This document shows, piece after piece, positions 24,437-32,930 of a stretch of 64,000 bases of DNA. The position numbers were made by a program, and so were the translations under genes. Location: positions 1 to 64,000 of the forward strand of contig NZ_FXTD01000007.1 of NCBI RefSeq assembly GCF_900182635.1. Reading direction: 5' to 3'. This stretch comes from Halorubrum cibi (GTDB taxonomy: Archaea > Halobacteriota > Halobacteria > Halobacteriales > Haloferacaceae). The notes under the pieces were generated by a model. It saw only the letters and a program-made list of their open reading frames with translations. It searched no databases and was not told the DNA's origin. The number at the start of each line of letters is the position of its first letter. The stretch's first letter is position 1.

Positions 24437-25228
24437 GTGTCGACCGACGACTATGACTTCGAGACGGTCGACGTCGCCGTCGAGGACGGCGTCGCCACGA
24501 TCCGGCTCGCGAATCCGCCCGTGAACGCGATCAGCCAGTCGATGCGTGCGGACCTCTCCGAGGCGGTCGCCGTCCTCGACGAGCCCGAGGTCGACGCCGG
24601 GGTCGTCGCCGGCGACGCGGACGTGTTCTCGGTCGGGGCCGACGTCGGGCTCTTCGAGACGGCCCGCGAGTGGACCACCGCCGAGTTCCGGACGAACTCC
24701 CGCGTGCTCGGCCGTGCGTTCGAGCGGATCGAGACGACCGAGACGCCCGTGCTCGCCGCGATCGAGGGAACGTGCGTGGGCGGCGGGCTCGAGCTCGCGT
24801 TGGCGTGTGACGTCCGGATCGCGGCCCCGGACGCCACGCTCGGGTTTCCCGAGCACAACATCGGGCTCATCCCCGGGCTCGGCGGCTGCTCGCGGTTCGT
24901 CCAGCTCGTCGGCCCCGGCCGGGCGAAGGACCTGATCTTCAGCGGCGAGCTGATCGACGGCGAGCGCGCCCGCGAGATCGGGCTCGTCGAGCGCGTCGAG
25001 GCGGATCCCGAGGCGGCCGCGAGCGAGTACGCCGCGGACCTGGCCGACGGCCCGACGCAGGCCATCGGCCTGACGAAACGCGTGATAAACGAGGCTCGCG
25101 ACAGCGACCTGCGAACCGCGGGGGTGCTCGAGTCGCTCGCACAGAGCACGCTCCTGCGGACGGCCGACCACGAAGAGGGCGTCGACGCCTTCCGTGCGGA
25201 CCGCGACCCGGACTTCTCCGGGGAGTGA
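24437..25228 (+). CDS. Enoyl-CoA hydratase/isomerase (crotonase)
   Basis: The GTG-started 263-residue protein has the oxyanion-hole segment VFSVGADVGLF, GTCVGGGLELALACD with the first catalytic Glu, and FPEHNIGLIPGLGGCSRF with the second. It follows livF directly and probably acts in beta-oxidation of the imported acyl-CoA or of the ring-opened product (PaaF/PaaG roles). Which of the three crotonases in the island has which role cannot be told from sequence alone. Confidence 0.88.
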   Translation: MSTDDYDFETVDVAVEDGVATIRLANPPVNAISQSMRADLSEAVAVLDEPEVDAGVVAGDADVFSVGADVGLFETAREWTTAEFRTNSRVLGRAFERIETTETPVLAAIEGTCVGGGLELALACDVRIAAPDATLGFPEHNIGLIPGLGGCSRFVQLVGPGRAKDLIFSGELIDGERAREIGLVERVEADPEAAASEYAADLADGPTQAIGLTKRVINEARDSDLRTAGVLESLAQSTLLRTADHEEGVDAFRADRDPDFSGE

Positions 25229-25299
25229 CGGGACCGGACCGTCCCCTTTCACCGCGATAAATGGAAAGACGCAAGCGAGCCCGCGGCGATCCGGATCCC

Positions 25300-25785
25300 A
25301 TGAGCGAGGACGCGGACGCCGTCTATTTCGAGGACGTGGAGCCGGGGACCGTCATCGACTGCGGGAGCACGGCCGTCACCGAACGCGACGTGGTCGAGTT
25401 CGCCGAGGAGTTCGATCCCCTTCCGATGCACACCGATCCGGACGCGGCCGCCGAGGGTCGGTTCGGCGGGCTCGTCGCCAGCGGCTACCACACGCTCTCG
25501 CTCTCGGTCCGACTGCTCGTCGAGGCGGTCCGGCGGGACCGCGCGGTGATCGCGGGGCTCGGGATCGACGACGTGCGGTGGCACGCGCCGGTCCGCCCGG
25601 GCGACGAGATCGGCGTCGTCGACGAGATACTCGACACCCGACCCTCGGAGAGCGACCCGGAGACCGGGATAATCCACGAGTCGATCACGGTCACGAACGA
25701 CGCCGGTGAGACGGTGTTGACTCTGGAGAACCACGAACTGATCGAACGGCGCGAGCGCGCGGACGAGACGGGAGAACCGGCGTAG
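25300..25785 (+). CDS. MaoC-like (R)-specific enoyl-CoA hydratase
   Basis: The 161-residue hot-dog-fold protein has the hydratase motif FDPLPMHTD (Asp and His for catalysis) followed by FGGLVASGYHTLSL, and the VRWHAPVRPGDEIG segment. It hydrates enoyl-CoA or, in PaaZ, the oxepin ring. Bacterial PaaZ fuses a MaoC domain to an ALDH; this free-standing MaoC could supply the oxepin-CoA hydrolase function. ATG 25300 preferred over 25261, whose extra 13 residues are basic and off-family. Confidence 0.85.
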   Translation: MSEDADAVYFEDVEPGTVIDCGSTAVTERDVVEFAEEFDPLPMHTDPDAAAEGRFGGLVASGYHTLSLSVRLLVEAVRRDRAVIAGLGIDDVRWHAPVRPGDEIGVVDEILDTRPSESDPETGIIHESITVTNDAGETVLTLENHELIERRERADETGEPA

Positions 25786-25821
25786 TCGGCGGTGTCGTGC
25801 GAATTCGTGCGACCGAACGAG

Positions 25822-26652
25822 TCAGCGCCCCTTCCACTCCGGCTCGCGGTCCTCGAGGAACGCGTCTATGCCCTCGTCCTTGTCCGCGGTCGCGAACAGT
25901 TGGGCGAACAGCTCGGCCTCGTAGTCGATCCCGGTCTCGAGGTCCATGCGTTCGCTCGCCTGGACCGCGGTCTTCGCGAACTCGAGGGCGACCGGGCTCT
26001 TCTCGGCCATCGACCCGGCGAGGTCGTAGACGCGGTCGTCGAGTTCGTCCGGCGGATACGCCTCCTCGACGATCCCGACGTCGGCGGCCTCCGCCGCGTC
26101 GAGGAGCTCGCCCGAGAGGATCAGCTTCATCGCCTGTCCCGTCCCCACGAGCCGGGGAAGCCGCTGGGTGCCGCCGCCGCCGGGGATGATCCCGAGGTTG
26201 ATCTCCGGCTGGCCGATCTTTCCCCCTTCGGCCGCGATCCGGACGTCACACGCCAACGCGAGCTCGAGCCCGCCGCCGAGCGCGTGTCCGTTCACGCGGG
26301 CGATGACCGGCTTCGGACAGTCCGCGACGTGTTCGAAGACCCTCGGTCGTTCGCTCGCCTCGCGCTGTTCGAGCGCGTCACGTTCGCGGAGCTCGGTCAC
26401 GTCCGCGCCGGCGACGAACGCGCCGCTCTCGACGTCGCCGGTCAACACGACGACCCGGACCGCGTCGTCGTCCGCGACCGCGTCGAGGACCGCGATGAGG
26501 TCCTCCCGAAGCTCCGCGTTGAGCGCGTTTCGCGCCTCGGGCCGCGAGAGCGTCACCGTCGCGACCCCCTCGACGCGGTCGCCCACCGACACGGACAGGG
26601 TCTCGCTTTCTGCCGCCGCCGACTCGGTCGCCGTCGACGTTCCCGCCATCAC
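25822..26652 (-). CDS. Enoyl-CoA hydratase (crotonase)
   Basis: The 276-residue crotonase has SRPEARNALNAELRE, the oxyanion loop AFVAGADVTEL, NGHALGGGLELALACD and GQPEINLGIIPGGGGTQRLPR, so both catalytic Glu residues are present. The first ~20 residues are a Ser/Thr/Glu-rich extension. It overlaps the 3-hydroxyacyl-CoA dehydrogenase gene by 4 bp; together they perform hydration and oxidation steps of beta-oxidation (PaaF/PaaH roles). Confidence 0.9.
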   Translation of the reverse strand: MMAGTSTATESAAAESETLSVSVGDRVEGVATVTLSRPEARNALNAELREDLIAVLDAVADDDAVRVVVLTGDVESGAFVAGADVTELRERDALEQREASERPRVFEHVADCPKPVIARVNGHALGGGLELALACDVRIAAEGGKIGQPEINLGIIPGGGGTQRLPRLVGTGQAMKLILSGELLDAAEAADVGIVEEAYPPDELDDRVYDLAGSMAEKSPVALEFAKTAVQASERMDLETGIDYEAELFAQLFATADKDEGIDAFLEDREPEWKGR

Positions 26653-27533
26653 TGCTCACCCCAGTCGCCGCTCACGCCGACGACCTCACCGTCCTCCCAG
26701 ACGTAGAACCCCTCACCGGACTTCCGCCCGAGCTTGCCGGCCCGGACCTTGCGCTTGAGCAGTTGCGGCGGGCGGAAGCGCTCGCCGAGCTCCTCGCGGA
26801 GGTACTCGAGGATGTCCAGCCGCACGTCGAGTCCGACCACGTCACACAGCTCGATCGGACCCATCGGATGGTTGTAGCCGAGCTCCATCGCGGCGTCGAT
26901 GTCCTCCGGCCCCGCGACGCCCTCCTCGAGCATCCGGATCGCTTCGACGCCGACCGCGACGCCGAGCCGCGAGGAAGCGAACCCGGCCGAATCGGTGACG
27001 GTCACCGGCTCCTTGTCGATCGCCTCGACGAACTCCGTCGCCGCTTCCAGCGTCGCGTCGTCGGTCTGCTCGGCGACGACGATCTCCACGAGCCCCATGA
27101 TGTGGACGGGGTTGAAGAAGTGGAGGCCGATCGCCCGGCCGGGCCGGTCGAGGACGCTCGCGATCTCGGTGATCGAAAGCGAGGAGGTGTTGGTCGCGAT
27201 CACCGCCTCCTCCGGCGCGTTGGCAGCCACCTCCTCGAACGTCTCGCGTTTCAGATCCATCCGCTCGGGGACCGCCTCGACGACGAACGACGCGTCGCCG
27301 ACGGCGTCGGGAAGCGAGGTGGTCGTCTGGATCCGCTCCAAGGTCGCTGCCTTCTCCTCGGCGGTCAGCTTGTCCCGGTCGACGCCGCCTTGGAGGTTCG
27401 ACTCGATCGCGTCGACGCCCGACTCGAGGATGGATTCCTCGATGTCACGGATCGTCACCTCGTATCCCGCCATCGCGGCGACCTGTGCGATACCGTGGCC
27501 CATGGTCCCGGCTCCAAGTACGCTTACACGCAT
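26649..27533 (-). CDS. 3-hydroxyacyl-CoA dehydrogenase
   Basis: The 294-residue protein has the NAD-binding GAGTMGHGIAQ at the N-terminus, TNTSSLSITEIA, the catalytic His/Glu in IGLHFFNPVHIMGLVEIV, and AMELGYNHPMGPIELCDVVG with a C-terminal LKRKVRAGKLGRKSGEGFY. It oxidises (S)-3-hydroxyacyl-CoA to the ketoacyl-CoA. First gene of a two-gene leftward operon with the crotonase. Confidence 0.93.
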   Translation of the reverse strand: MRVSVLGAGTMGHGIAQVAAMAGYEVTIRDIEESILESGVDAIESNLQGGVDRDKLTAEEKAATLERIQTTTSLPDAVGDASFVVEAVPERMDLKRETFEEVAANAPEEAVIATNTSSLSITEIASVLDRPGRAIGLHFFNPVHIMGLVEIVVAEQTDDATLEAATEFVEAIDKEPVTVTDSAGFASSRLGVAVGVEAIRMLEEGVAGPEDIDAAMELGYNHPMGPIELCDVVGLDVRLDILEYLREELGERFRPPQLLKRKVRAGKLGRKSGEGFYVWEDGEVVGVSGDWGEQ

Positions 27534-27659
27534 CGTTCACATCGTGAGTAACCACGTACATTAGCGTATCGAGTCGGGAAGTCCACGAACGGTGAGCACG
27601 CGACGAAGTGAGGTGAACGTCGAAGCGGGCAGAGGAGCGATCCCTGTAGTGGTCGTTGA

Positions 27660-28544
27660 TCAGTGGAGCCGTCCCTCCAGAACTGAACTCACGCGTCCGC
27701 CGACTTCGACGTCGATACCCTCCGGTCCCTTCGACGCTCGAAGCCGGAGGAGCGAGGGGCGTCCCATCTCGTAGCCCTGTTCGACGGTGACCTCGATATC
27801 GTCCGTGTCGAAGTAGTCGTGTTCGACGAGATAGGCGGCGAGACACCCGTTCGAGGAGCCCGTCGCGGGGTCCTCCGGGACGCCGGAGCAGTCGGCGAAG
27901 ACGCGGACGTGTAGGTCGTTGTCCTCGGACGTCTCGGTGGAGAACACGAGCACGTTCACGTTGCCGTGGGAATCGATGAGCCGGTCGTAGTACGGTTCCA
28001 GTTGCGTCTCGGCTCGTCGGACGGCATCGAGGGAGTTCAAGGGGACGACGACGGTGGGAAGACCGGTCGAGACGAGCTCGATCGGATGGGAATCGTCGAC
28101 CTCCGATACGTCGAGACCGAGGATCTCCGCGAACAGCTCCGGGGGGAACTCGTCCTCGAAGGTCGGCTGGATCTGACGCATCCAGTAGGTCTCGTCGCCG
28201 TCGTGGTCCTCGACCCAAACGGGGATCTCGCCGACGCCGAGGTTCAAGACGACTTCCTCCGGGAGGTCGTCCCGGAGGTGTTCGCGGATGACGAACGCCG
28301 TTCCGAGCGTCGGGTGGCCGGCGAAGGGGATCTCCTCGGCGGGGTCGAAGATCCGGACGTCGTATCCGTTCTCCGTCGTGTCGGACGATTCGATGAACGT
28401 CGCTTCGGAGAAGTTCGTCTCGCGGGTGAACGCGAGCATCTCGTCGGTGGAGAGGTTCGATGCGTCACGGACGACCGCCAGTTGATTCCCCGTGTACTTC
28501 CCCTGTGCGAACACGTCCACGAAGTGGACTCGGTTGGTCGACAT
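27660..28544 (-). CDS. PhzF-family isomerase/epimerase
   Basis: The 294-residue protein shows the PhzF fold: FVDVFAQGKYTGNQLAVV start, the catalytic Glu E47 in NFSEATF, the FAGHPTLGTAFV block and DPATGSSNGCLAAYL in the second half. Characterised members isomerise small molecules by proton transfer; the substrate of this one is unknown. Start at ATG 28544; the longer upstream frame is not family-like. The gene marks the right side of the catabolic island. Confidence 0.88.
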   Translation of the reverse strand: MSTNRVHFVDVFAQGKYTGNQLAVVRDASNLSTDEMLAFTRETNFSEATFIESSDTTENGYDVRIFDPAEEIPFAGHPTLGTAFVIREHLRDDLPEEVVLNLGVGEIPVWVEDHDGDETYWMRQIQPTFEDEFPPELFAEILGLDVSEVDDSHPIELVSTGLPTVVVPLNSLDAVRRAETQLEPYYDRLIDSHGNVNVLVFSTETSEDNDLHVRVFADCSGVPEDPATGSSNGCLAAYLVEHDYFDTDDIEVTVEQGYEMGRPSLLRLRASKGPEGIDVEVGGRVSSVLEGRLH

Positions 28545-28998
28545 TTGCGCCCATCGATTCGGGGCATCCCAATATCTGTAGCGGTTCCGGCGGGTGTACC
28601 ATGTCGGTCTCAGTGATCGAGATAGGCGAAGGAGTGGGCGATCGATTGCGGTGGCGTCGCCGGCGACCGCGAACCGCCCGCGAGGGACGCGGCGAGTGGA
28701 ACGAGCCGCGAGGCTGGGGAGGCGTGAGGTGCGGGGCTGTGCGGGGTGGGATTCAAAGGGGCAGTCGCGAGGACGAAGCCTGACGACGCAAGGACCGCAG
28801 GAGCGAACATAGTGAGCGACGAGGACCACAGCGAGTCACGCGAGTCCTCGCGACTGGGGCTTTGGTGATGTTCGCTCCACCAGCAACGCACTCGTTCTCA
28901 TCAGCCCGATCTCTCACGAAACAACCGTCCAACAAGCAGTCGAAACATATCGGTTGATTCACCCACAGAAACGCAAAAACATCCCCGCGTGATACGTT
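28545..28998. other. 454-bp intergenic region with an inverted-repeat element
   Basis: No credible gene: the open frames are Arg/Ser-rich and off-composition. About 28640-28960 resembles, from memory, a sequence that recurs between genes in haloarchaeal chromosomes; its core is the inverted repeat at 28754-28864 listed separately. Confidence 0.6.
28754..28864. repeat. Inverted-repeat element with 21-bp arms
   Basis: Left arm 28754-28774 and right arm 28844-28864 match at 18 of 21 positions, including a perfect 13-bp core CAGTCGCGAGGAC / GTCCTCGCGACTG. The 69-bp interior is rich in GAGCGAACAT/AGTGAGCGAC-like purine repeats. It would form a long stem if transcribed. No transposase or target duplication is evident. 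Confidence 0.6.
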
Positions 28999-29400
28999 CT
29001 ACGACCCCGACCCGCGTCCACAGACTAAGACCGGCCGCTCGGTCCCGAGGATCACGTCCTGGGTGACGCTGCCGAAGAGCGCCTTTCCCGTCGGCGAGCG
29101 CTTCCGTCCGCCGACGCAGATCTGGTCGACGTCCTCCCGTTCGGCGTGTTCGAAGATCTGCGTCGCCGGGTCGCCGCTGGTCTCCTCGGCGTGCACCGTG
29201 ATGCCGCGCTCCTCCAGTCGTTTGATCGCCTCGCGGGCCGACTCGACCTGCGTGACCGACGCGCCGGTCGGGTTGTCGGTGAACACGTGAAGGAGGTGGA
29301 CGACGACCTCGTCGGAGGCGTCCGCGATCTCCCCGATCGCGTCGATCTGCGCGCCGACTCCGTCCGCATCCTCGTCTATGGCCGCCAGGATCTCGTACAT
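28999..29400 (-). CDS. Universal stress protein (UspA family)
   Basis: The 133-residue protein has the N-terminal ILAAIDEDADG strand and the ATP-binding motif GGRKRSPTGKALFGSVTQDVI (G-2x-G-9x-G-S/T pattern approximately kept), so an ATP-binding USP dimer is expected. It stands alone, with the inverted-repeat region downstream and an AT-rich spacer upstream. Confidence 0.92.
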   Translation of the reverse strand: MYEILAAIDEDADGVGAQIDAIGEIADASDEVVVHLLHVFTDNPTGASVTQVESAREAIKRLEERGITVHAEETSGDPATQIFEHAEREDVDQICVGGRKRSPTGKALFGSVTQDVILGTERPVLVCGRGSGS

Positions 29401-29861
29401 ACCCCCCGTTTTCGGGCCTACCCAATAATGGTTACCGGCGATCCCCGTCGTGTGAGGTTCCGCGATCCGAAGACCCGATCGCCCTCAACGACCGACCCGC
29501 CCGTTCCCGACTCGGTCCGAGAGCGAATCGAACGACCGTCGATACTGTGGACACGTCGCGATCAATAATATAAGAAAGATTTTACTTCTTTAGAACACAC
29601 GTATTATCGATATTTCTCTGATCGCTGTGGGAAACCACTATTCGATACTTTTCTCGTTCATATCGGATTTCTATCTATATAATAGAAGAAATTCGAACGA
29701 ATAGTCGATGAAAACGTAATAGGATCACAGCTCATTTTATTCAGCTATAGACTAATAAGCTATATTTAATATATTGAGATTTGATGATTATCGAACCGTC
29801 AGATCGGCGCTGACGCTCGAAAAGTGAAATAACGGAAGGGATCGGTCGTCGTCGGTCGCGA
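29401..29861. other. 461-bp spacer with an AT-rich core (about 29560-29800)
   Basis: The core has long A/T runs (for example TATTTAATATATTGAG) in a genome that is otherwise strongly GC-rich. It lies upstream of the stress-protein gene and downstream of rps3ae. An 8-bp inverted pair ACTATTCG / CGAATAGT is present at about 29637 and 29698. No coding potential seen. The 3' part may terminate the ribosomal operon. Confidence 0.6.
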
Positions 29862-30503
29862 CTACTCGTCGACCGCGACGTCGTCGGCGTCGACGTCGAC
29901 CGCGGCCTCCTCCTCGGCGGCGATCTCCTCGGGACGCGCCTCGAGGGTCAGCTTCTGGACCTCGACGCGGCGCAGCGGGTAGATCGTCTTCGCGTCGGCG
30001 TAGACCGCCGACGAGAGGTTGCCGTCGACGATCGCGTCGACGAACGACTCGAAGGTCCGCTCCTCGGCGGCGGCGTGGACCTTGTCGATCATGACGCGGC
30101 GGATCGCCTTCTCCTGGGACCGGTCGGCCTTCTTCGTCGTCAGCGCGACCGGCTGGACGCGGATCCGGTAGTCGTCGGTCGTCACGACCGTGATCGACGC
30201 CTCGACCTTCGAGGCGCCGCGGCGGACGAGAGAGCGCAGGTAATCGCGCGTCAGCTCGTACTTGATGAACTCGGTGTAGGCCGTGTCACTGCCCACGTCC
30301 GTGATCTTGAACGTGAGCTTCGTGTTGTTCGCGCTGGAGTCGCCCGTGAGTTCGCCGAGCGTGGTCGTGATCGTGCGGCCGATCACCTGATCGGGCTCCT
30401 CGGCGAGCGTCTCGCCGAGTTCCGCGCGGTCGAACTGTTCGGGTGCCAGTACGTCGTACCAGCGTTTCTGTTCTCTGCTCTTGGAAACTGATCGTTCGCT
30501 CAT
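29862..30503 (-). CDS. rps3ae: 30S ribosomal protein S3ae (eS1)
   Basis: The 213-residue archaeal/eukaryal-type S3ae has KRWYDVLAPEQFDRAELGE at the N-terminus, TRDYLRSLVRRGASKVEA and IYPLRRVEVQKL near the C-terminus, with an acidic haloarchaeal tail. It is last in the rps15 / RecJ-like / pcc1 / rps3ae operon and overlaps pcc1 by 4 bp. Confidence 0.97.
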   Translation of the reverse strand: MSERSVSKSREQKRWYDVLAPEQFDRAELGETLAEEPDQVIGRTITTTLGELTGDSSANNTKLTFKITDVGSDTAYTEFIKYELTRDYLRSLVRRGASKVEASITVVTTDDYRIRVQPVALTTKKADRSQEKAIRRVMIDKVHAAAEERTFESFVDAIVDGNLSSAVYADAKTIYPLRRVEVQKLTLEARPEEIAAEEEAAVDVDADDVAVDE

Positions 30504-30892
30504 GTGTTGGTGTCCGTGTGTCGTGTGTCCGTGTCGGTGTCTCGTGTCTCCGCCCCGTCGGCGGTCGATTCGTTACCGACCGCCCCGTCGGCGGTCCTCT
30601 CGCCCGCGGTCCGGTGTTCGTTTGCCCGCTCGATGACCCGCTCCGCGACCCGCAGGTTCACCACGTAGTCGTCGACGGTCGAGCGCAGCCCACCCGTCGT
30701 CGGTCGCTCGATCCGGCAGTCGATCGTGTCGCCGTCGACGCTGACCGCCATCGAGTCGGTGTCGTCGGGCGCGAGCGCGGCTGCGACGAGTTCGGCGTCG
30801 GCGTGGGTCGTCCGGACCGCCGCGGTCCGGGTCCCGTCCGTCGAGACGGCCGGGACCCCCTCGTCGTCCGCGACCGCGTCGTCGCCCGTCAT
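30500..30892 (-). CDS. pcc1: KEOPS complex subunit Pcc1
   Basis: The 130-residue protein has the Pcc1 core THADAELVAAALAPDDTDSM... VDDYVVNLRVAERVIER; Pcc1 dimerises KEOPS, which makes t6A in tRNA. Position between RecJ-like and S3ae genes is the usual haloarchaeal order. The last ~30 residues are a low-complexity Thr/Asp tail encoded by GTGTC-like repeats at about 30503-30545 and overlap the start of rps3ae; this tail is probably dispensable. Confidence 0.85.
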   Translation of the reverse strand: MTGDDAVADDEGVPAVSTDGTRTAAVRTTHADAELVAAALAPDDTDSMAVSVDGDTIDCRIERPTTGGLRSTVDDYVVNLRVAERVIERANEHRTAGERTADGAVGNESTADGAETRDTDTDTRHTDTNT

Positions 30893-32052
30893 AGCGCCCC
30901 CCGGAGCGCGGCCAGCGCGTCCGTCGGATCCCCGTCGACGGCGATCCCGCCGCGGGTTCCGTTCCCCCAGCCGGCGCCGCCCGCCTCGCGGGCGGCCGAC
31001 CGGCAGGCGTCGCCGATCCCGTGATCCCCGGTCGCGGCCGTCGCGAGCGTCCCCGACGACTCGTCGAGGGCGATCGCGACGGGCTCCGGCGACCGGAAGT
31101 CCCGGAGTATTCGGGCGACCGTCGGGAGCACGCTCGCCGACGCGTCGACGCGGGCGACGATACAGCCGTCGTACCGACCGGTCGTCGCGGCGTCGACCGC
31201 GCGGTGGGCGGCGGTCCCGTGGGAGCGCCAAGCGTCGACGGCGGCCGTCCGGAGATCGTCTCCCGGATCGGCCGCGAGCGCGAGCGCGACGCCGGTCCCC
31301 GGCTCCTCGCGTGCGAGGGCCTCGAGGACGTCGGCGTAGCCGCCGATCGTCTCGAACGGAGCGGTCGCACCCGCGTCGAGCGCGTACGGCCGGAGCGCGC
31401 GCTCGACCGCCGACGCGCTCCGCGTGCTCGCGTCCTCGGCGGTGGCGACGTCCACGGCGACGAGCGAGGCCAGTCGCCGGTGTGCGTCCGCGTCGAGCTC
31501 CGCCGGGAGCCCGAGCGCCGCGAGGGCGGCCCGCGTCGCCTCGACGTCGCCGGAGTACGGCGTCCGGAGCAGCGTCGAGGCCGCGATCCCGTCCGCGAGG
31601 TCCGCGGTCGGAATCGCGACGCCGGGTCGTCGCGAGACGAGCTCGGCGCGTTCCGCGGCCTCGAGCGCGTCGCCCGAGCCGTCGGTGCCGGGCACGGAGC
31701 CCGCGGCGACGACGCCGGCCAGCGCGATCGCCGGATCGGGCTCGACGCCCAACTCCCGGGCGACCGCGAAGGCGGTCGTGCTCGCGGGCCGTCCCGCGCA
31801 GGGCACCGCGTGTGGACCTCGGTCGGCCCCGAGGACCACCGCGACGTCGTCGCCGGCGGCGTCGGGGACGGGGTCACGCGCGATCCGGACCTGAAACGGC
31901 ACTCCGCGCTCGCGAAGGGCGCGAGCGAGCGTCCCGGCGGCCGCGAGCGCGTCGCCGTCGTCGGTCGCGACGAGCCGGACGAACGGCGCGTCGGCGAGGA
32001 CGCTGGCGAGCGCGTCGGGCGCGGGTGCGGAGTCGGTGATCGTCTCGGTCAC
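30889..32052 (-). CDS. RecJ/GAN-like DHH-superfamily protein without a DHH motif
   Basis: The 387-residue protein has RecJ-like organisation (VRLVATDDGDALAAAGTLARAL near the start; a glycine-rich C-terminal GWGNGTRGGIAVDG like DHHA1). The DHH triad expected after the second strand reads ADRGPHA and no other DHH occurs, so nuclease activity is doubtful. Archaeal relatives associate with replication proteins (GAN/Cdc45-like). It lies between rps15 and pcc1, overlapping pcc1 by 4 bp. Confidence 0.78.
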   Translation of the reverse strand: MTETITDSAPAPDALASVLADAPFVRLVATDDGDALAAAGTLARALRERGVPFQVRIARDPVPDAAGDDVAVVLGADRGPHAVPCAGRPASTTAFAVARELGVEPDPAIALAGVVAAGSVPGTDGSGDALEAAERAELVSRRPGVAIPTADLADGIAASTLLRTPYSGDVEATRAALAALGLPAELDADAHRRLASLVAVDVATAEDASTRSASAVERALRPYALDAGATAPFETIGGYADVLEALAREEPGTGVALALAADPGDDLRTAAVDAWRSHGTAAHRAVDAATTGRYDGCIVARVDASASVLPTVARILRDFRSPEPVAIALDESSGTLATAATGDHGIGDACRSAAREAGGAGWGNGTRGGIAVDGDPTDALAALRGAL

Positions 32053-32110
32053 GGGTGAGTCGGTGGGATCGGGCCTCTGTGGTCGTTACCGGATTCGGGT
32101 CGGCGCGGCG

Positions 32111-32578
32111 TTACTCCTCGAGGAGTTCGGCGGCGTTCTCGTAGGTGTAGACGAAGTCCTCGTCGATCTCGTCGCCGCGGTAGTAGTCCGCCAGCCGGCG
32201 GATCTTCGATTCCGTGTTCTGGAGCGCGCGCTTGTTCTGGTGGTCCTGGCCGTTCTCGGCCATGTGCTCGCGCAGGCGGACCGCGCGGGCCAGCAGGTTC
32301 CGCAGGTCCTCGGGCAGGTCGGGGTCGGCGTCGTGTTCCTCGAGGATCTCGGTGATCTTCTTACCGGTGGCGAGTTTGACGTCGGGGACCGGGACGCCCT
32401 TGACGCCCTCGTCGCGCAGCTTGATCCCGATGACGCTCGGGTCCTCGCCCTGCTCCGCCAGTTCGACGACGCGGGACTCGATGTCCTCGGCGTCGACGTC
32501 GCTCCACTCCGGGTTCTCGTCCGTCGCCGGCTTGTCCGAACCGGACGAACCGCGACGGCGCGTGTGCATTCGTGCCAT
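32111..32578 (-). CDS. rps15: 30S ribosomal protein S15 (uS15)
   Basis: The 155-residue archaeal-type S15 starts MARMHTRRRGSSGSDKP and carries DPSVIGIKLRDEGVKGVP and the RNA-binding helix LNLLARA-like LRNLLARAVRLREHM... DHQNKRALQNTESKIRRL. First gene of the ribosomal/KEOPS operon. A 7-bp-stem hairpin (32644-32661) lies in its upstream region and could belong to a long leader. Confidence 0.96.
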   Translation of the reverse strand: MARMHTRRRGSSGSDKPATDENPEWSDVDAEDIESRVVELAEQGEDPSVIGIKLRDEGVKGVPVPDVKLATGKKITEILEEHDADPDLPEDLRNLLARAVRLREHMAENGQDHQNKRALQNTESKIRRLADYYRGDEIDEDFVYTYENAAELLEE

Positions 32579-32930
32579 TGGTTGAGTTGGAACGGCACAA
32601 CCGCGAGTACGTGACCGCACCCCGCGCGACGCGGCTCTCGGAGCGCTCGCAAGCGCGAGCGGTTCCGGTGAGCGCCCGAAACCGGACGTCTCGGCCGCGT
32701 CGTCGGAGCGACGGTGCACCGCTACGTTCCCAAGCCGTGGGTGAATAGGCCCCGGCGCGTCGGATCCGCAGCTGTGCTGTTCCCGTTCGACCGGTCGACG
32801 GCCGGACTCTTAAGCGTGTTCTTGTCGAGTTCACGCGGTCTCGCCCGGAGTCGGCGGCGGTGGGGTCCCGTCGACGGAAAGCAGCCCTTAAATTCTCGCT
32901 GTGAGATCGGTTCGTAGGTGAGAGTACCTC
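32579..32930. other. 352-bp divergent promoter region between rps15 and nhaC
   Basis: No gene seen. It holds a CGCTCGC-AAGC-GCGAGCG hairpin (32644-32661), possibly in an rps15 leader, and TATA-like CTTAAAT at about 32886-32893 for nhaC. The nhaC start has an upstream GGTGAG (about 10 nt before ATG 32931), a Shine-Dalgarno-like sequence that is unusual here because most genes look leaderless. Confidence 0.5.

Noticed and set aside
30503-30545. GTGTC-type tandem repeat as a possible CRISPR-like or satellite array
   Set aside because: Units are 5-7 bp without spacers; it simply encodes the Thr/Asp tail of Pcc1.
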